A program made the translations under genes and the position numbers. Below, piece after piece: positions 50,892 through 61,543 of a DNA stretch of 64,000 bases. How positions within the stretch are numbered: the stretch's first letter is position 1; each line of letters begins with the position of its first letter. Under the pieces are notes generated by a model. That model saw only the letters and a list, made by a program, of their open reading frames with translations. It was not told the DNA's origin and did not search any database. This stretch comes from an uncultured Rhizobiaceae group bacterium (GTDB lineage Bacteria > Pseudomonadota > Alphaproteobacteria > Rhizobiales > Rhizobiaceae), in contig CALGMR010000008.1 in assembly GCA_937958815.1 (NCBI GenBank), forward strand, positions 1-64,000, given 5' to 3'.

Positions 50892-51866
50892 ATGTCTTTG
50901 CTGAAAGCTGAAATTCACTGCCATATCGAAGGGGCTGCAGATCCCAACTTGGTGTTGCGGCTGGCGCAAAAATACCAATTGGACATGAGCGATATCATAG
51001 AAGATGGCGCCTATGTCTGGTCGGATTTTACAAGCTTTCTTAAAGCCTATGACAAGGCCTCAAGCGTTTTCAGAACACCCGATGATTACCGGTTGTTGAC
51101 CTATGACTACTTTTCAAAACTGGCCGATCAAAACTGCATCTATGGAGAGATATTCGGCTCTTCAGACCACGCCGCCCAGATGGGCATTGGGTACAATGAT
51201 CTTGTCCAAGCGATGGCAGCTGGCATCGAAGATGCCAAATCAGAAACCGGAATTGAAGGCCGTATCATCATGACATGTGTGCGGCATTTGGGGCCAGAAG
51301 CTGCCATAGCTGTTGCAGAGCTGATCGCAGAAAATCCACATCCAATGGTCACAGGCTTTGGCATGGGGGGCGATGAGCGAATGTTTGATGTGCAGGAATT
51401 TGCACCTGCATATGCTATAGCGGCCGACGCTGGCCTTGGTTTGACGGCGCATGGTGGAGAATTTGCAGGTCCTGACAGTGTGCGAGACTGTCTTGATCAT
51501 CTCAATGTCACTCGCGTCGGTCATGGTGTTCGCTCAATTGAAGACCCTGCTTTGATGAACCGTCTGCGTGATGAAAATATTGTTTTGGAAGTTTGCCCAG
51601 GGTCTAATATTTCATTGGGTGTATATGAAAATTTCGCGGCACACCCTCTGCGCAAATTGTTTGAAGCAGGTGTAGCGGTGACACTGAATTCCGACGACCC
51701 GCCATTTTTTCATACGAGTTTGGACCGCGAATACCAATTGGCCACTGATGAATTTGGATTTGAAGACGACACCATCAACCAGTTCACCCGCACCGCGTTG
51801 GAAGCCGCATTTGTCGACGAACCCACACGTTCGAAACTGCTTAAAAAGCTGGATACCCACAGCTGA
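50892..51866 (+). CDS. add: Adenosine deaminase
   Basis: [52 protein letters not shown]. Confidence 0.94.
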   Translation: MSLLKAEIHCHIEGAADPNLVLRLAQKYQLDMSDIIEDGAYVWSDFTSFLKAYDKASSVFRTPDDYRLLTYDYFSKLADQNCIYGEIFGSSDHAAQMGIGYNDLVQAMAAGIEDAKSETGIEGRIIMTCVRHLGPEAAIAVAELIAENPHPMVTGFGMGGDERMFDVQEFAPAYAIAADAGLGLTAHGGEFAGPDSVRDCLDHLNVTRVGHGVRSIEDPALMNRLRDENIVLEVCPGSNISLGVYENFAAHPLRKLFEAGVAVTLNSDDPPFFHTSLDREYQLATDEFGFEDDTINQFTRTALEAAFVDEPTRSKLLKKLDTHS

Positions 51867-51949
51867 TTGATTTGCCCGTAGACGAAACCATTGTACTGGG
51901 TGAAGATGGGTCTAAGACATTAGAAAGATATTTTTCCAAGGAGACGTCC

Positions 51950-52579
51950 ATGGACGGAGTAACCCTCGTCGATCATCCGCTCGTGCAGCATAAATTGAGT
52001 ATTATGCGGGACAAAAAAACATCGACGGGCAGCTTCCGACGCTTGTTGCGCGAAATCTCCCTGTTGCTTTGTTACGAAGTTACCCGTGATCTTGAGTTGA
52101 CGACGAAGCCAATCGAGACCCCCATGGAGGAAATGGACGCTCCCACTTTGAAGGGAAAGAAACTGGTGTTTGCATCCATCCTTCGTGCTGGTAATGGCTT
52201 GCTGGAAGGCATGTTGGATTTGGTGCCATCTGCCCGCGTTGCCCATGTGGGGCTTTACCGTGACCACGATACGTTGGAAGCCATCGAATACTATTACAAA
52301 GCTCCCCACGATCTCAGCGACCGAGTGGTGATTGCCGTTGACCCCATGTTGGCCACTGCAAATTCAGCAACCGCTGCAATCGAGAAACTTCAAGCAAGCG
52401 GTGCGAAAGATATTCGTTTTCTATGCCTTCTCGCCGCGCCCGAAGGTATTGCAAATTTTCAAAAAGCTCTGCCCAACGTGCCAATTTACACCGCAGCCAT
52501 CGACGAGCGTTTGAACGAGAAGGGTTATATCGTACCCGGTCTTGGCGATGCTGGCGATCGCATGTACGGCACAAAATAA
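51950..52579 (+). CDS. upp: Uracil phosphoribosyltransferase
   Basis: [55 protein letters not shown] before 51950. Confidence 0.95.
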   Translation: MDGVTLVDHPLVQHKLSIMRDKKTSTGSFRRLLREISLLLCYEVTRDLELTTKPIETPMEEMDAPTLKGKKLVFASILRAGNGLLEGMLDLVPSARVAHVGLYRDHDTLEAIEYYYKAPHDLSDRVVIAVDPMLATANSATAAIEKLQASGAKDIRFLCLLAAPEGIANFQKALPNVPIYTAAIDERLNEKGYIVPGLGDAGDRMYGTK

Positions 52580-52591
52580 GGGTTTAAAGTG

Positions 52592-53356
52592 ATGAGCGAT
52601 GTAGCAACTTATCCAAGCCTGAAGGGCAAGACCGCTGTGATCACAGGGGGCGGCAGTGGGATCGGTGAATCCTTAACCCGCCAATTCGCCCAACAGGGAT
52701 GCAAGGTCGGGTTTCTTGATATTGCAGACGATCCTTCCCGAGCTTTGGAAAGCGCCTTGAACGATGAAGGGCACACGGTTCAATATTACCCGTGCGACAT
52801 TACCGACACATCGGCTTTGCAAACAACCATCGCGGACATTCGATCCAAGTTTGGGTCCGTGGGTGTTTTGATCAACAATGCGGCCCATGATCAGCGCCAC
52901 GCATTTGAAGACATCACACCCGAGTATTGGGATGAACGCTTCGCCATCAACATCAAACATCAATTCTTTGCAGCTCAGGCCGTCATGGAAGACATGAAGG
53001 CATTGGGCGGCGGGTCTATCATCAATATGGGGTCTACTTCGTGGATGATCGGCAATGGTGGAATGGCCTGTTACACTGCCGCAAAATCTGCTGTTTTGGG
53101 CCTTACAAGGTCGCTTGCCCATGATTTCGGGCCGTTCAACATCCGCGTCAATTCCATTGCACCAGGATGGATTATGACCCAACGCCAAAAGGAACTTTGG
53201 CTGACGCCCGAAGGCGAAGCAGATATTTTCAAAAATCAGTGCCTAAAGCGTTTTCTCGTGCCAGACGACATTGCGCGACCTGCTCTGTTTCTTGCCTCCG
53301 ACGAATCCGCCGCTTGTACCAATCAAAGTTACATTGTTGATGGTGGCTGGATTTAG
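52592..53356 (+). CDS. SDR family oxidoreductase
   Basis: MSDVATYPSLKGKTAVITGGGSGIGESLTRQF, LINNAAHD, CYTAAKSAV; paralogous to the SDR at 26959-27717. Confidence 0.92.
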   Translation: MSDVATYPSLKGKTAVITGGGSGIGESLTRQFAQQGCKVGFLDIADDPSRALESALNDEGHTVQYYPCDITDTSALQTTIADIRSKFGSVGVLINNAAHDQRHAFEDITPEYWDERFAINIKHQFFAAQAVMEDMKALGGGSIINMGSTSWMIGNGGMACYTAAKSAVLGLTRSLAHDFGPFNIRVNSIAPGWIMTQRQKELWLTPEGEADIFKNQCLKRFLVPDDIARPALFLASDESAACTNQSYIVDGGWI

Positions 53357-53428
53357 ACTTGCTTAACCCATCCGCTTAGACTCTTCTTAGCTCACACCGA
53401 TTACTCTGCTGCTACATTTGGCGGAGGA

Positions 53429-53935
53429 GTGAAGCTGATGAACCAGATTGTAGTTATCGCGGCAGCGGTTGTAGGGTTTGCTATTGCAGCCCCTAAACTC
53501 ATGAACGTCTATCAAGGCGACAATGCTGAAAGCATCAATTCGGTTTCTGTTAAATCCAATGGCCCGCAAACGGCAATTGGATATCGCAATGCTGGAGGTC
53601 AATTTGACTTCAACAGCAGCATGAATGGACTGCACGTCCAAGTGCTTGTGGATACTGGCGCGTCCTCCGTGACAATCAACCGTTCAACTGCGCGTCGCAT
53701 TGGTATTGAGTTGGACGACAGGGACTTCAACAACTTTGCTGATACAGCAAATGGGCGCACATCGTTTGCACGTGCAACCATCGATGAAATTCGTATCAAT
53801 GGCATAGTGGTTCGAAATGTCCGCACCGCGGTGTTGAAAGACACGTCCCTCAACAAAGCGCTTTTGGGCATGACATTCTTGAACAAACTTAAAAAGTTTG
53901 AATTCCAAGGCAACCAGTTGAAGCTGATCCAATAG
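53429..53935 (+). CDS. Retropepsin-like (TIGR02281-type) aspartic protease family protein
   Basis: GLHVQVLVDTGASSVTINRSTARRIGI, LLGMTFLNKLKKFEFQGNQLKLIQ. Confidence 0.9.
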   Translation: MKLMNQIVVIAAAVVGFAIAAPKLMNVYQGDNAESINSVSVKSNGPQTAIGYRNAGGQFDFNSSMNGLHVQVLVDTGASSVTINRSTARRIGIELDDRDFNNFADTANGRTSFARATIDEIRINGIVVRNVRTAVLKDTSLNKALLGMTFLNKLKKFEFQGNQLKLIQ

Positions 53936-53958
53936 CGGACCAAGAACTCAAGGGGCCG

Positions 53959-54774
53959 CTATGACCCTATAGATTTCAATTGCTCGATATTTGGCATTGA
54001 AATGGTGGAATATCCCGAGTCCACGAAATGCACTTCGCCCGTCACACCGCCAGACAATTCTGACAACAGATACAAGGCTGAGCCGCCAATCTCATCTAGA
54101 GATACTGTTCGACGCAATGGCGCATTGCGTTTTTGGAAGTTAAACATTTCGCGGGCATCAGAAACACCTGCGCCTGCCAATGTGCGCACTGGCCCCGCTG
54201 AAATTGCATTCACGCGAATATTGCTTGGTCCATAATCCGAGGCCAAATAGCGAACGCTTGCTTCAAGGGCCGCTTTGGCGACACCCATAACATTGTAGTT
54301 CGGCATAACGCGAGACGCACCGCCATAGGTAAGCGTGATCATCGAGCCACCATCTGTCATCAATTCAGATGCGCGCTTGGCAAGTTCTGTGAATGAAAAA
54401 CACGAAATCACCATCGTCTTGGAAAAATTTTCGCGCGAGGTGTCTGCGTAAAGACCTTTAAGTTCATTTTTATCTGAGAACCCAATGGCATGAACCAGAA
54501 AATCGATTTTGCCCCATTCCTGTTTCAGTGTATCAAACACAGAATCCACAGAATCCAAATCTTCCACATCGCATGGCAAAAGCAGAGATGACCCAAGAGA
54601 TTCTGCCAGTGGCTTAACACGACGACCGAACGCTTCTCCCTGATAGGTGAATGCGAGTTCAGCGCCATGAGCGGCGAGTGTTTTTGCAATGCCCCAAGCG
54701 ATCGAGTGGTCGTTGGCCACGCCCATGATAAGACCGCGTTTGCCCGCCATGATATTGGACTGTAGTTCAGTCAT
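53959..54774 (-). CDS. fabI: Enoyl-ACP reductase
   Basis: GKRGLIMGVANDHSIAWGIAKTLAAHGAELAFTYQ; SGPVRTLAGAGVSD-like SAGPVRTLAGAGV. Confidence 0.95.
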   Translation of the reverse strand: MTELQSNIMAGKRGLIMGVANDHSIAWGIAKTLAAHGAELAFTYQGEAFGRRVKPLAESLGSSLLLPCDVEDLDSVDSVFDTLKQEWGKIDFLVHAIGFSDKNELKGLYADTSRENFSKTMVISCFSFTELAKRASELMTDGGSMITLTYGGASRVMPNYNVMGVAKAALEASVRYLASDYGPSNIRVNAISAGPVRTLAGAGVSDAREMFNFQKRNAPLRRTVSLDEIGGSALYLLSELSGGVTGEVHFVDSGYSTISMPNIEQLKSIGS

Positions 54775-54797
54775 GATGTTGTACTTATCTATCTAAT

Positions 54798-56018
54798 TTA
54801 CGCGTAGCGCTGGAAAACCAGCGACGCATTTGTACCGCCAAATCCAAATGAATTGGACAGGACAGTGTTGATTTCCATGTTGTCTTGGCGTTCACGAACA
54901 ATTGGCATGTCCGCAAACTCTGGATCGATTTCTGTGATATGCGCGCTTTCGCAAATGAAGCCGTTTTGCATCATGAGCAAAGAATAAATCGCCTCTTGCA
55001 CACCGGTTGCTCCCAAAGAGTGACCTGTTAAAGACTTGGTTGCCGCGATAGGTGCGCATTCGTCTGCCCCAAAAATCTCACGCAAAGCTTCCAGTTCTTT
55101 TGCATCACCAACGCCCGTGGAAGTTGCGTGGGGGTTGATGTAATCCAGCTTGCTGTTCACATCAGCCATCGCCATTTCGATGCAGCGTTTTGCGCCTTCA
55201 CCTGAAGGAGCAACCATATCATATCCGTCAGATGTTGCGCCGTAGCCTATGATCTCACCATAAATTTTTGCGCCACGCGCTTTGGCATGTTCCAGCTCTT
55301 CCAGAACCAACACGCCTGCACCACCGGCAATCACAAATCCATCGCGTGACACGTCAAACGCGCGCGAGGCTGTTGCTGGCGTGTCGTTGTATTTGGATGA
55401 CATGGCGCCCATGGCGTCAAACAAATTGGACATGGTCCAATCAAGGTCTTCGGAACCGCCTGCAAAAACAATGTCCTGTTTGCCAACCTGAATTGTTTCA
55501 TAGGCGTTGCCTATGCAGTGGTTAGATGTGGCACATGCAGAGGAGATCGAATAATTCACGCCTTTGATTTCAAATTGCGTGGCCAAAACAGCTGAGGCTG
55601 TGGAACTCATGGCTTTCGGCACTGCGGTTGGGCCAATGCGTTTTGGCGAACCCGTTTCCACCGTTTTCGCCGCAGCTTCCACGATTGTTTTTGTGGAAGG
55701 CCCACCAGAGCCCATGATAATGCCAGTGCGGGGATTCACGACTTCGGAAGCTTCTAAACCAGCATCAGAAATCGCCTGTTCCATGGCGATATAATTCCAA
55801 GCGGTGCCTTTCGACATAAAGCGGACGGTACGACGGTCCAGCGTTTCGAAAGGATCTAAATCAGGAGCCCCCTGCACGCGGCAACGAAAACCATGTTCGT
55901 CAAAATCATCCGAAAATGTAATGCCAGACTTTGCTTCTCTCAAAGAAGCCAAAACTTCTTGAGAATTATTGCCAATTGAGGAAACAATCCCCATTCCGGT
56001 GACCACGACCCGCTTCAT
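54798..56018 (-). CDS. fabB: Beta-ketoacyl-ACP synthase I
   Basis: [76 protein letters not shown]. Confidence 0.95.
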   Translation of the reverse strand: MKRVVVTGMGIVSSIGNNSQEVLASLREAKSGITFSDDFDEHGFRCRVQGAPDLDPFETLDRRTVRFMSKGTAWNYIAMEQAISDAGLEASEVVNPRTGIIMGSGGPSTKTIVEAAAKTVETGSPKRIGPTAVPKAMSSTASAVLATQFEIKGVNYSISSACATSNHCIGNAYETIQVGKQDIVFAGGSEDLDWTMSNLFDAMGAMSSKYNDTPATASRAFDVSRDGFVIAGGAGVLVLEELEHAKARGAKIYGEIIGYGATSDGYDMVAPSGEGAKRCIEMAMADVNSKLDYINPHATSTGVGDAKELEALREIFGADECAPIAATKSLTGHSLGATGVQEAIYSLLMMQNGFICESAHITEIDPEFADMPIVRERQDNMEINTVLSNSFGFGGTNASLVFQRYA

Positions 56019-56146
56019 ATATCGGTCCCTTCTTTACAATTCCGGCCTATGCATTTGCGCGTCGGAATAAATTTTCTGCTGTATACGAACATGAAACATG
56101 CATCTGCCTTATTCAATGGCAGATCGCATATTTCAATTCCGCAACA

Positions 56147-56650
56147 TTATTGGAAAAGCGCAACCCGCAGGTCTTGTGCAGTAAACACCGTTTCTCCATC
56201 GGCTTTAACCTGCCCATTGGCAATCCCCAAAACAAGGCGGCCGCGCATGACACGCTTGAAATCGATTTCATATTCAACCAGTTTCGTTTCTGGGGTGACC
56301 ATGCCTGTGAATTTGACTTCACCTGTGGAGATGGCGCGACCTTTTCCGGGTTCACCCAACCAACCAAGATAAAAACCGGTCAGTTGCCATAGAGCATCAA
56401 GGCCCAAACACCCAGGCATCACTGGATCACCTTCGAAATGGCATGGAAAAAACCACAAATCTTTGTGAATTTTAAAATCGGCACGAATGTAGCCCTTGCC
56501 GTTTTCGCCACCCGTTTCGGAAATGTCTGTGATACGGTCGAACATTAACATGGGGGGCAAAGGCAATTGCGCATTGCCGGGCCCGAACATTTCACCGCGT
56601 CCGCACGTGAGAATTTCTTCGTGGGTGTAACTGGATTTTTGCTCAGCCAT
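56147..56650 (-). CDS. fabA: 3-hydroxydecanoyl-ACP dehydratase
   Basis: [49 protein letters not shown]. Confidence 0.95.
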   Translation of the reverse strand: MAEQKSSYTHEEILTCGRGEMFGPGNAQLPLPPMLMFDRITDISETGGENGKGYIRADFKIHKDLWFFPCHFEGDPVMPGCLGLDALWQLTGFYLGWLGEPGKGRAISTGEVKFTGMVTPETKLVEYEIDFKRVMRGRLVLGIANGQVKADGETVFTAQDLRVALFQ

Positions 56651-56865
56651 ATTGATCAACAAGCCCCTGGACGTTGGTACACAAATCAGTATTGCGCTTA
56701 TAATTAAGAATTCTCACACATGCCAGCATTGTTTGGCCGTTAATCATCGCCATGAAGTTGTCTTGGCGTGTCAAACTGACAACTTGCAGAGTCGCTGGCA
56801 CTCACCTATCTTGAAGCAGTATCAGCCTTGGCAATTTGGCTTTGTAGAGCACGGAATCCTTCGCG

Positions 56866-57318
56866 ATGAATCATTCGCAGAATACAGATGGCAATGCGCC
56901 CGTTCAGGGATGCGAAACCACAAAGCTTTCTTCTAAACTGCGTGATGCCGGATTGCGGCCCACCAAGCAAAGATTGTCTTTGGCTCATTTGCTGTATTCG
57001 CAGGGCAATCGCCACGTTTCTGCAGAAGCTCTTCACGAAGAGGCTTTGGGTGCAAAAGTCGATGTGTCTTTGGCGACGGTCTACAACACGCTGCACCAAT
57101 TTACAGATGCAGGTCTGTTGAGAGCGGTAGCGGTTGAATCGTCAAAAACCTATTTTGACACCAACACCACTGATCATCACCATTTTTTCATCGAAAATGA
57201 GAACCGTGTGGTGGATGTGCCAGCATCACAAATCCATGTGTCAGATTTGCCCGAGGCGCCTGAAGGCATGGAAATCGCGCGGGTCGACGTCATTGTCCGT
57301 CTGCGCAAAAAGGACTAG
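56866..57318 (+). CDS. irr: Iron response regulator Irr (Fur family)
   Basis: LRDAGLRPTKQRLSLAHLLYSQGNRHVSAEALHEEA, VSLATVYNTLHQF, TDHHHFF; divergent from fabA. Confidence 0.9.
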   Translation: MNHSQNTDGNAPVQGCETTKLSSKLRDAGLRPTKQRLSLAHLLYSQGNRHVSAEALHEEALGAKVDVSLATVYNTLHQFTDAGLLRAVAVESSKTYFDTNTTDHHHFFIENENRVVDVPASQIHVSDLPEAPEGMEIARVDVIVRLRKKD

Positions 57319-57326
57319 TCGGCGTT

Positions 57327-57896
57327 TTAGCCTTCAATGCCTTCATCAGGATAAACACCCCAAAGCTTATATTGCTTGAGGTAGAAGCGTACGCTTTGTG
57401 CTTCAACTTCACACCAGCCGGACTCACAGGCATCAACGTCTACGAGCAAGCCGGACTGGAGTTTGGCCACGGTTGAAGCGTTTTTGTGGGCGCTTTTCTT
57501 GCCTTCGTGGAAAACAGCTCGCGTTACTGCCCCATCTTTACGTACATCCCAAGGTGCCAAAATGGCGGTGCGTTTGCTGGACAACAATGAGTGCAAAACC
57601 CAACCTGTTGTCCCCTCAGAGTCGCGAATGCGGCGCCATTGGTCGAACTCTTGGATCACTTCCACAGGCAGGCCCTTTTTGCGGTAGTGCCATGCAATTT
57701 TATATTTACGACCGGGCCCGACGCGCAGGTTCACGGACTGCGCCTTTAGGCTCACAAATCGTGGCAAAGGCAACCCAGTTTCACGGCCGGCCTTTTCGGT
57801 GTCTGCTGCATAAGCCGCTTCTGAAAATGCCCCAAGGGCCACACCCAACATGATAAGACACGTTACAAACACGTGGATTTTCGAAACTCTGAACAT
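57327..57896 (-). CDS. Exported bacterial SH3-domain protein
   Basis: Signal peptide; SVNLRVGPGRKYKIAWHYRKKGLPVEVIQEFDQWRRIRDSEGTTGWVLHSLLSSKRTA. Confidence 0.88.
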   Translation of the reverse strand: MFRVSKIHVFVTCLIMLGVALGAFSEAAYAADTEKAGRETGLPLPRFVSLKAQSVNLRVGPGRKYKIAWHYRKKGLPVEVIQEFDQWRRIRDSEGTTGWVLHSLLSSKRTAILAPWDVRKDGAVTRAVFHEGKKSAHKNASTVAKLQSGLLVDVDACESGWCEVEAQSVRFYLKQYKLWGVYPDEGIEG

Positions 57897-58177
57897 ATTC
57901 GATTTCTGAATTTTTGGCACTGATTTGAATTCCCTGCGTTGCCCAGTCGTTCGCAAAAAGGTGGCCTATTGCGTTACGACGCTTGTCTGTTAATAAAGTC
58001 CAGCTGTGCGAAAGCCGGCATAGTGAACAGACTATGGCGGAGTTCGGTTAAACCGCCCTCAACAAGGATGGTTAACGAAATCTTGAAATGCGGGTTTTTT
58101 GAACAGCTGACGTAGAATTCGTGCTAGAAGGGGCAATGGCACATGGCAAAATGCAATCAGTTGACGGTGAGTAGCCT

Positions 58178-59176
58178 ATGACAGGTAAAAAACCCCATGT
58201 GGTTATTACACGCAAACTTCCCGATTCCATTGAAACGCGGATGCGGGAATTGTTTGAAGCGGATCTCAACCTTGATGATACCCCTTTAAGCCAAGACGAT
58301 CTGAAAGCTGCCGTCGCAAAAGCAGATGTTTTGGTTCCCACAGTCAGCGATAAGATTGACGAGGCCGTGATTGCCAGTGCAGGCGATCAACTCAAACTGA
58401 TCGCAAATTTTGGCAACGGCACTGACAATATCGATATTGCAGCTGCTGCAAAGCGCGGCATTACTGTCACCAACACCCCCCAGGTTTTGACAGACGACAC
58501 TGCCGATATGATTATGGCTATGATTTTGGCCGTGCCGCGTCGTTTGGTCGAAGGTGCCAAAGTCATGTCCAGCCCCGATGGATGGCCAGGGTGGTCACCC
58601 ACTTGGATGTTGGGTCGCCGTGTCACTGGAAAACGTTTGGGCATTGTGGGAATGGGTCGCATTGGATCGGCCGTTGCCCGCCGCGCCAAAGCATTTGGCT
58701 TGTCGATACACTATCACAACCGTGAACGTGCGCACCCGGATTTAGAACAAGAGCTGGAAGCGACTTACTGGGACAGTCTCGATCAAATGTTGGCACGTGT
58801 GGATATTATTTCCGTCAACAGCCCGTTTACACCGGCCACCTATCACCTTTTGTCAGAACGACGTTTAAAACTCATTCAACCCACGGCTTACATCGTCAAC
58901 GCTGCGCGTGGCGAAATCATAGATGAATCTGCTTTGATGGATTGTTTGGAAGCTGGCAGCATATCCGGCGCGGCACTGGATGTTTTTGAAAATGAGCCTG
59001 CAGTTTCAGACCGCATGTTAAAGCTGGCAGAAGATGGCAAACTGGTTTTGCTGCCGCATATGGGTTCCGCGACTGTGGAAGGCCGCATCGAAATGGGCGA
59101 AAAAGTGCTGATCAACATCCGCACTTTCTTTGACGGCCATCGCCCGCCCGACAGAGTGTTGCCGGGCCGCGATTGA
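58178..59176 (+). CDS. D-isomer-specific 2-hydroxyacid dehydrogenase (glyoxylate/D-glycerate type)
   Basis: GKRLGIVGMGRIGSAVARRAKAFG, AYIVNAARGEIIDESALM, LVLLPHMGSATVEGR. Confidence 0.92.
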   Translation: MTGKKPHVVITRKLPDSIETRMRELFEADLNLDDTPLSQDDLKAAVAKADVLVPTVSDKIDEAVIASAGDQLKLIANFGNGTDNIDIAAAAKRGITVTNTPQVLTDDTADMIMAMILAVPRRLVEGAKVMSSPDGWPGWSPTWMLGRRVTGKRLGIVGMGRIGSAVARRAKAFGLSIHYHNRERAHPDLEQELEATYWDSLDQMLARVDIISVNSPFTPATYHLLSERRLKLIQPTAYIVNAARGEIIDESALMDCLEAGSISGAALDVFENEPAVSDRMLKLAEDGKLVLLPHMGSATVEGRIEMGEKVLINIRTFFDGHRPPDRVLPGRD

Positions 59177-59181
59177 TTGAA

Positions 59182-60168
59182 CTAAATCGTTGCCACAACG
59201 CGGCCGCGAATTTTGCCTTCAACGATATCAGTGGCTGCGCCGATGAGATCGTCAAAGCCGATCTCAGTGGTCAGGCTTTCCAATTTCGCCATATCAAGAT
59301 CTTTCTCCAAGCGCGCCCATGCTTCTTCGCGCAAAGAAGTTGCGGCCATCACACTGTCTACACCCAACAAACTCACACCGCGCAGAATGAACGGCATCAC
59401 TGTTGCAGGTAAATCGAAGCCTTGCGCCAAACCACATGCCGCGACTGCACCACCATATTTCGTTTGTGCAATCACATTGGCAAGCGTGTGCGACCCAACA
59501 GCGTCAACGGCCCCAGCCCAACGCTCTTTGCCGAGCGGGCCACCCGCTTCGGACAATTCATTGCGATCAATAATATCTGTAGCACCCAATGATTTGAGAA
59601 AATCCGCTTCGTCTGTGCGGCCCGTCGACGCGATCACCTCGTAGCCAAGTTTGGACAAAAGCGAGATTGCAACAGATCCAACACCGCCATTTGCTCCGGT
59701 CACAACAATCGGCCCTTTGTCCGCAGTGATGCCAGCGCGTTCCAACGCCATGACACACAACATGGCTGTATAACCTGCTGTCCCGATAGACATGGCATGT
59801 TTTGCAGAAATACCCGCAGGGCGTTTGATCAACCAATCACCATTCACCCGTGCTTTCTCAGCATAGGCACCCCAATGGGTTTCTCCCACGCCAAAGCCAT
59901 TTAAAATGACATCGTCTCCCGCCGCAAATTTCGCATTGCTTGAGTCGATCACTTTGCCTGCAAAATCGATGCCCGGGATCATTGGCCATTTGCGAACGAC
60001 TGGCGCTTTGCCCGTGATCGCCAACCCATCTTTGTAGTTCACCGTGGTGGCCTCTACGGCAACGGTGACATCGCCTTCCATCATATCTGCTTCGTTCACC
60101 TGCGTGACCTCAACAGACTGCTTCTTATCTTCGTCCCGTGAAATCAGGATGGCTTTGAATGACGACAT
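59182..60168 (-). CDS. acuI: Acrylyl-CoA reductase AcuI-like MDR-family oxidoreductase
   Basis: MSSFKAILISRDEDKKQSVEVTQVNEADMMEGDVTVAVEATTVNYKDGLAITGKAPVVRKWPMIPGIDFAG; VVTGANGGVGSVAISLLSKLGYEVIASTGR. Confidence 0.87.
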   Translation of the reverse strand: MSSFKAILISRDEDKKQSVEVTQVNEADMMEGDVTVAVEATTVNYKDGLAITGKAPVVRKWPMIPGIDFAGKVIDSSNAKFAAGDDVILNGFGVGETHWGAYAEKARVNGDWLIKRPAGISAKHAMSIGTAGYTAMLCVMALERAGITADKGPIVVTGANGGVGSVAISLLSKLGYEVIASTGRTDEADFLKSLGATDIIDRNELSEAGGPLGKERWAGAVDAVGSHTLANVIAQTKYGGAVAACGLAQGFDLPATVMPFILRGVSLLGVDSVMAATSLREEAWARLEKDLDMAKLESLTTEIGFDDLIGAATDIVEGKIRGRVVATI

Positions 60169-60176
60169 GATATCTC

Positions 60177-60677
60177 TCAGTTTTGTTGTTGTGTTTCATC
60201 TTGCGCACGGCGTGTGCGGCTTGAAAACAGTTCATCAATAATAATAGCAGCAGCACCAATGGTTATGAAAGCATCTGCCACGTTGAACACCGCAAAGGCC
60301 CAGCTTTGAGTGTGAAATAAGAAAAAGTCGATCACGTGCCCATATGAGACACGGTCAATAAGATTGCCAATCGCGCCTGCAATGACAAAGGCAAACCCCA
60401 AAAGAGTGAGCTGGTGGTGACGCGGAACTCTTTGCCACAGAACAATTAAAATGATCGTAACAATTGCGGTGAGCGCTATCAAACCATAGCTTCCAAACCA
60501 AGACAGCATGGAAAACGCTACGCCTGTATTATAGGTGAGATAAAGCGAGAAAAATGGCACCACATCCACCGGTTGCTGGAACGGTAAATTGGCTTCCGCC
60601 GACCATTTGCTCAACTGATCAATGGCGATCAAAACGAGCACCAGAACATAAAGTTTGCCCTTCAAGCGCATTGTCAT
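60177..60677 (-). CDS. lspA: Signal peptidase II
   Basis: IAIDQLSKW, AGAIGNLIDRVSYGHVIDFFLF, AFAVFNVADAFITIG. Confidence 0.95.
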   Translation of the reverse strand: MTMRLKGKLYVLVLVLIAIDQLSKWSAEANLPFQQPVDVVPFFSLYLTYNTGVAFSMLSWFGSYGLIALTAIVTIILIVLWQRVPRHHQLTLLGFAFVIAGAIGNLIDRVSYGHVIDFFLFHTQSWAFAVFNVADAFITIGAAAIIIDELFSSRTRRAQDETQQQN

Positions 60678-61543
60678 TTACTCCGGTCGTTTGATTTCAA
60701 TGCATGGCGACGCGCTTCAAACAACATGATGCCCGTGGCTACCGCAAGATTTAATGAATCTGCAGCACCATCCATTGCAATATATGCAAGTTGCGAACAA
60801 GCGTTTGAAAGACTTTCCGTCAAACCTTTTTGTTCATTGCCCATCAATATGATTTGCGGGCCTTTATCATAATCAATTTCGCGATGGTCGACAGCACCTT
60901 CAAGATGCGTTCCCACAACAGCACCGCCAGCACTTTTCCATTTTGCAGCATAGGCCAGAAATTGATCTTCACTCAGTCTTGCAATTGGCGTGTGAAACAA
61001 TGACCCCATTGTGGCGCGCACGGCTTCAAGCGCAAATGGATCAGTGGTTTCACCAATCAGCAAAACGCCTTTGGCCCCCAGCGCATCAGCGGTTCTGATG
61101 ATGGTGCCGAGATTGCCAGGGTCGCGAACACGATCGAGCGCTACCCATGTGTTGTTGTCGACACATTTTACATCTTGAACGTCGATAAACTTCTGCTCGA
61201 TCACGGCCACCACCATTTGCGCGTTGTCTCGGCGGGTGATGGATGTGAGAAGTTTGTCATTGGTGATGAACACATCACCACCACGTGCGCGAACAGTGGT
61301 TGCCAACTGCTCAACACGGGATTTCAACTTCGCATCGTCGAACAATTTTTTGGAATGAATAAGGGTTCGCACACGCCAACCGGTGGCCAGTGCATCAGTC
61401 ACCAGTTTCATGCCTTCAGCAAGAAAGAGTTTTTCGTTTTCGCGGTTCTTTTTCAAAGCCAAGGCCTTGATGGACTTTATACGAGGATTGGACGTCGACG
61501 TGATTTCTTCCACACGCCCGGGTCGAACAGCAGATTCACTCAC
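60674..61543 (-). CDS. TrmH-family RNA 2'-O-methyltransferase
   Basis: LDRVRDPGNLGTIIRTADALGAKGVLLIG, GNEQKGLTESL, MDGAADSLNLAVATGIMLFEARR. Confidence 0.93.
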   Translation of the reverse strand: MSESAVRPGRVEEITSTSNPRIKSIKALALKKNRENEKLFLAEGMKLVTDALATGWRVRTLIHSKKLFDDAKLKSRVEQLATTVRARGGDVFITNDKLLTSITRRDNAQMVVAVIEQKFIDVQDVKCVDNNTWVALDRVRDPGNLGTIIRTADALGAKGVLLIGETTDPFALEAVRATMGSLFHTPIARLSEDQFLAYAAKWKSAGGAVVGTHLEGAVDHREIDYDKGPQIILMGNEQKGLTESLSNACSQLAYIAMDGAADSLNLAVATGIMLFEARRHALKSNDRSK

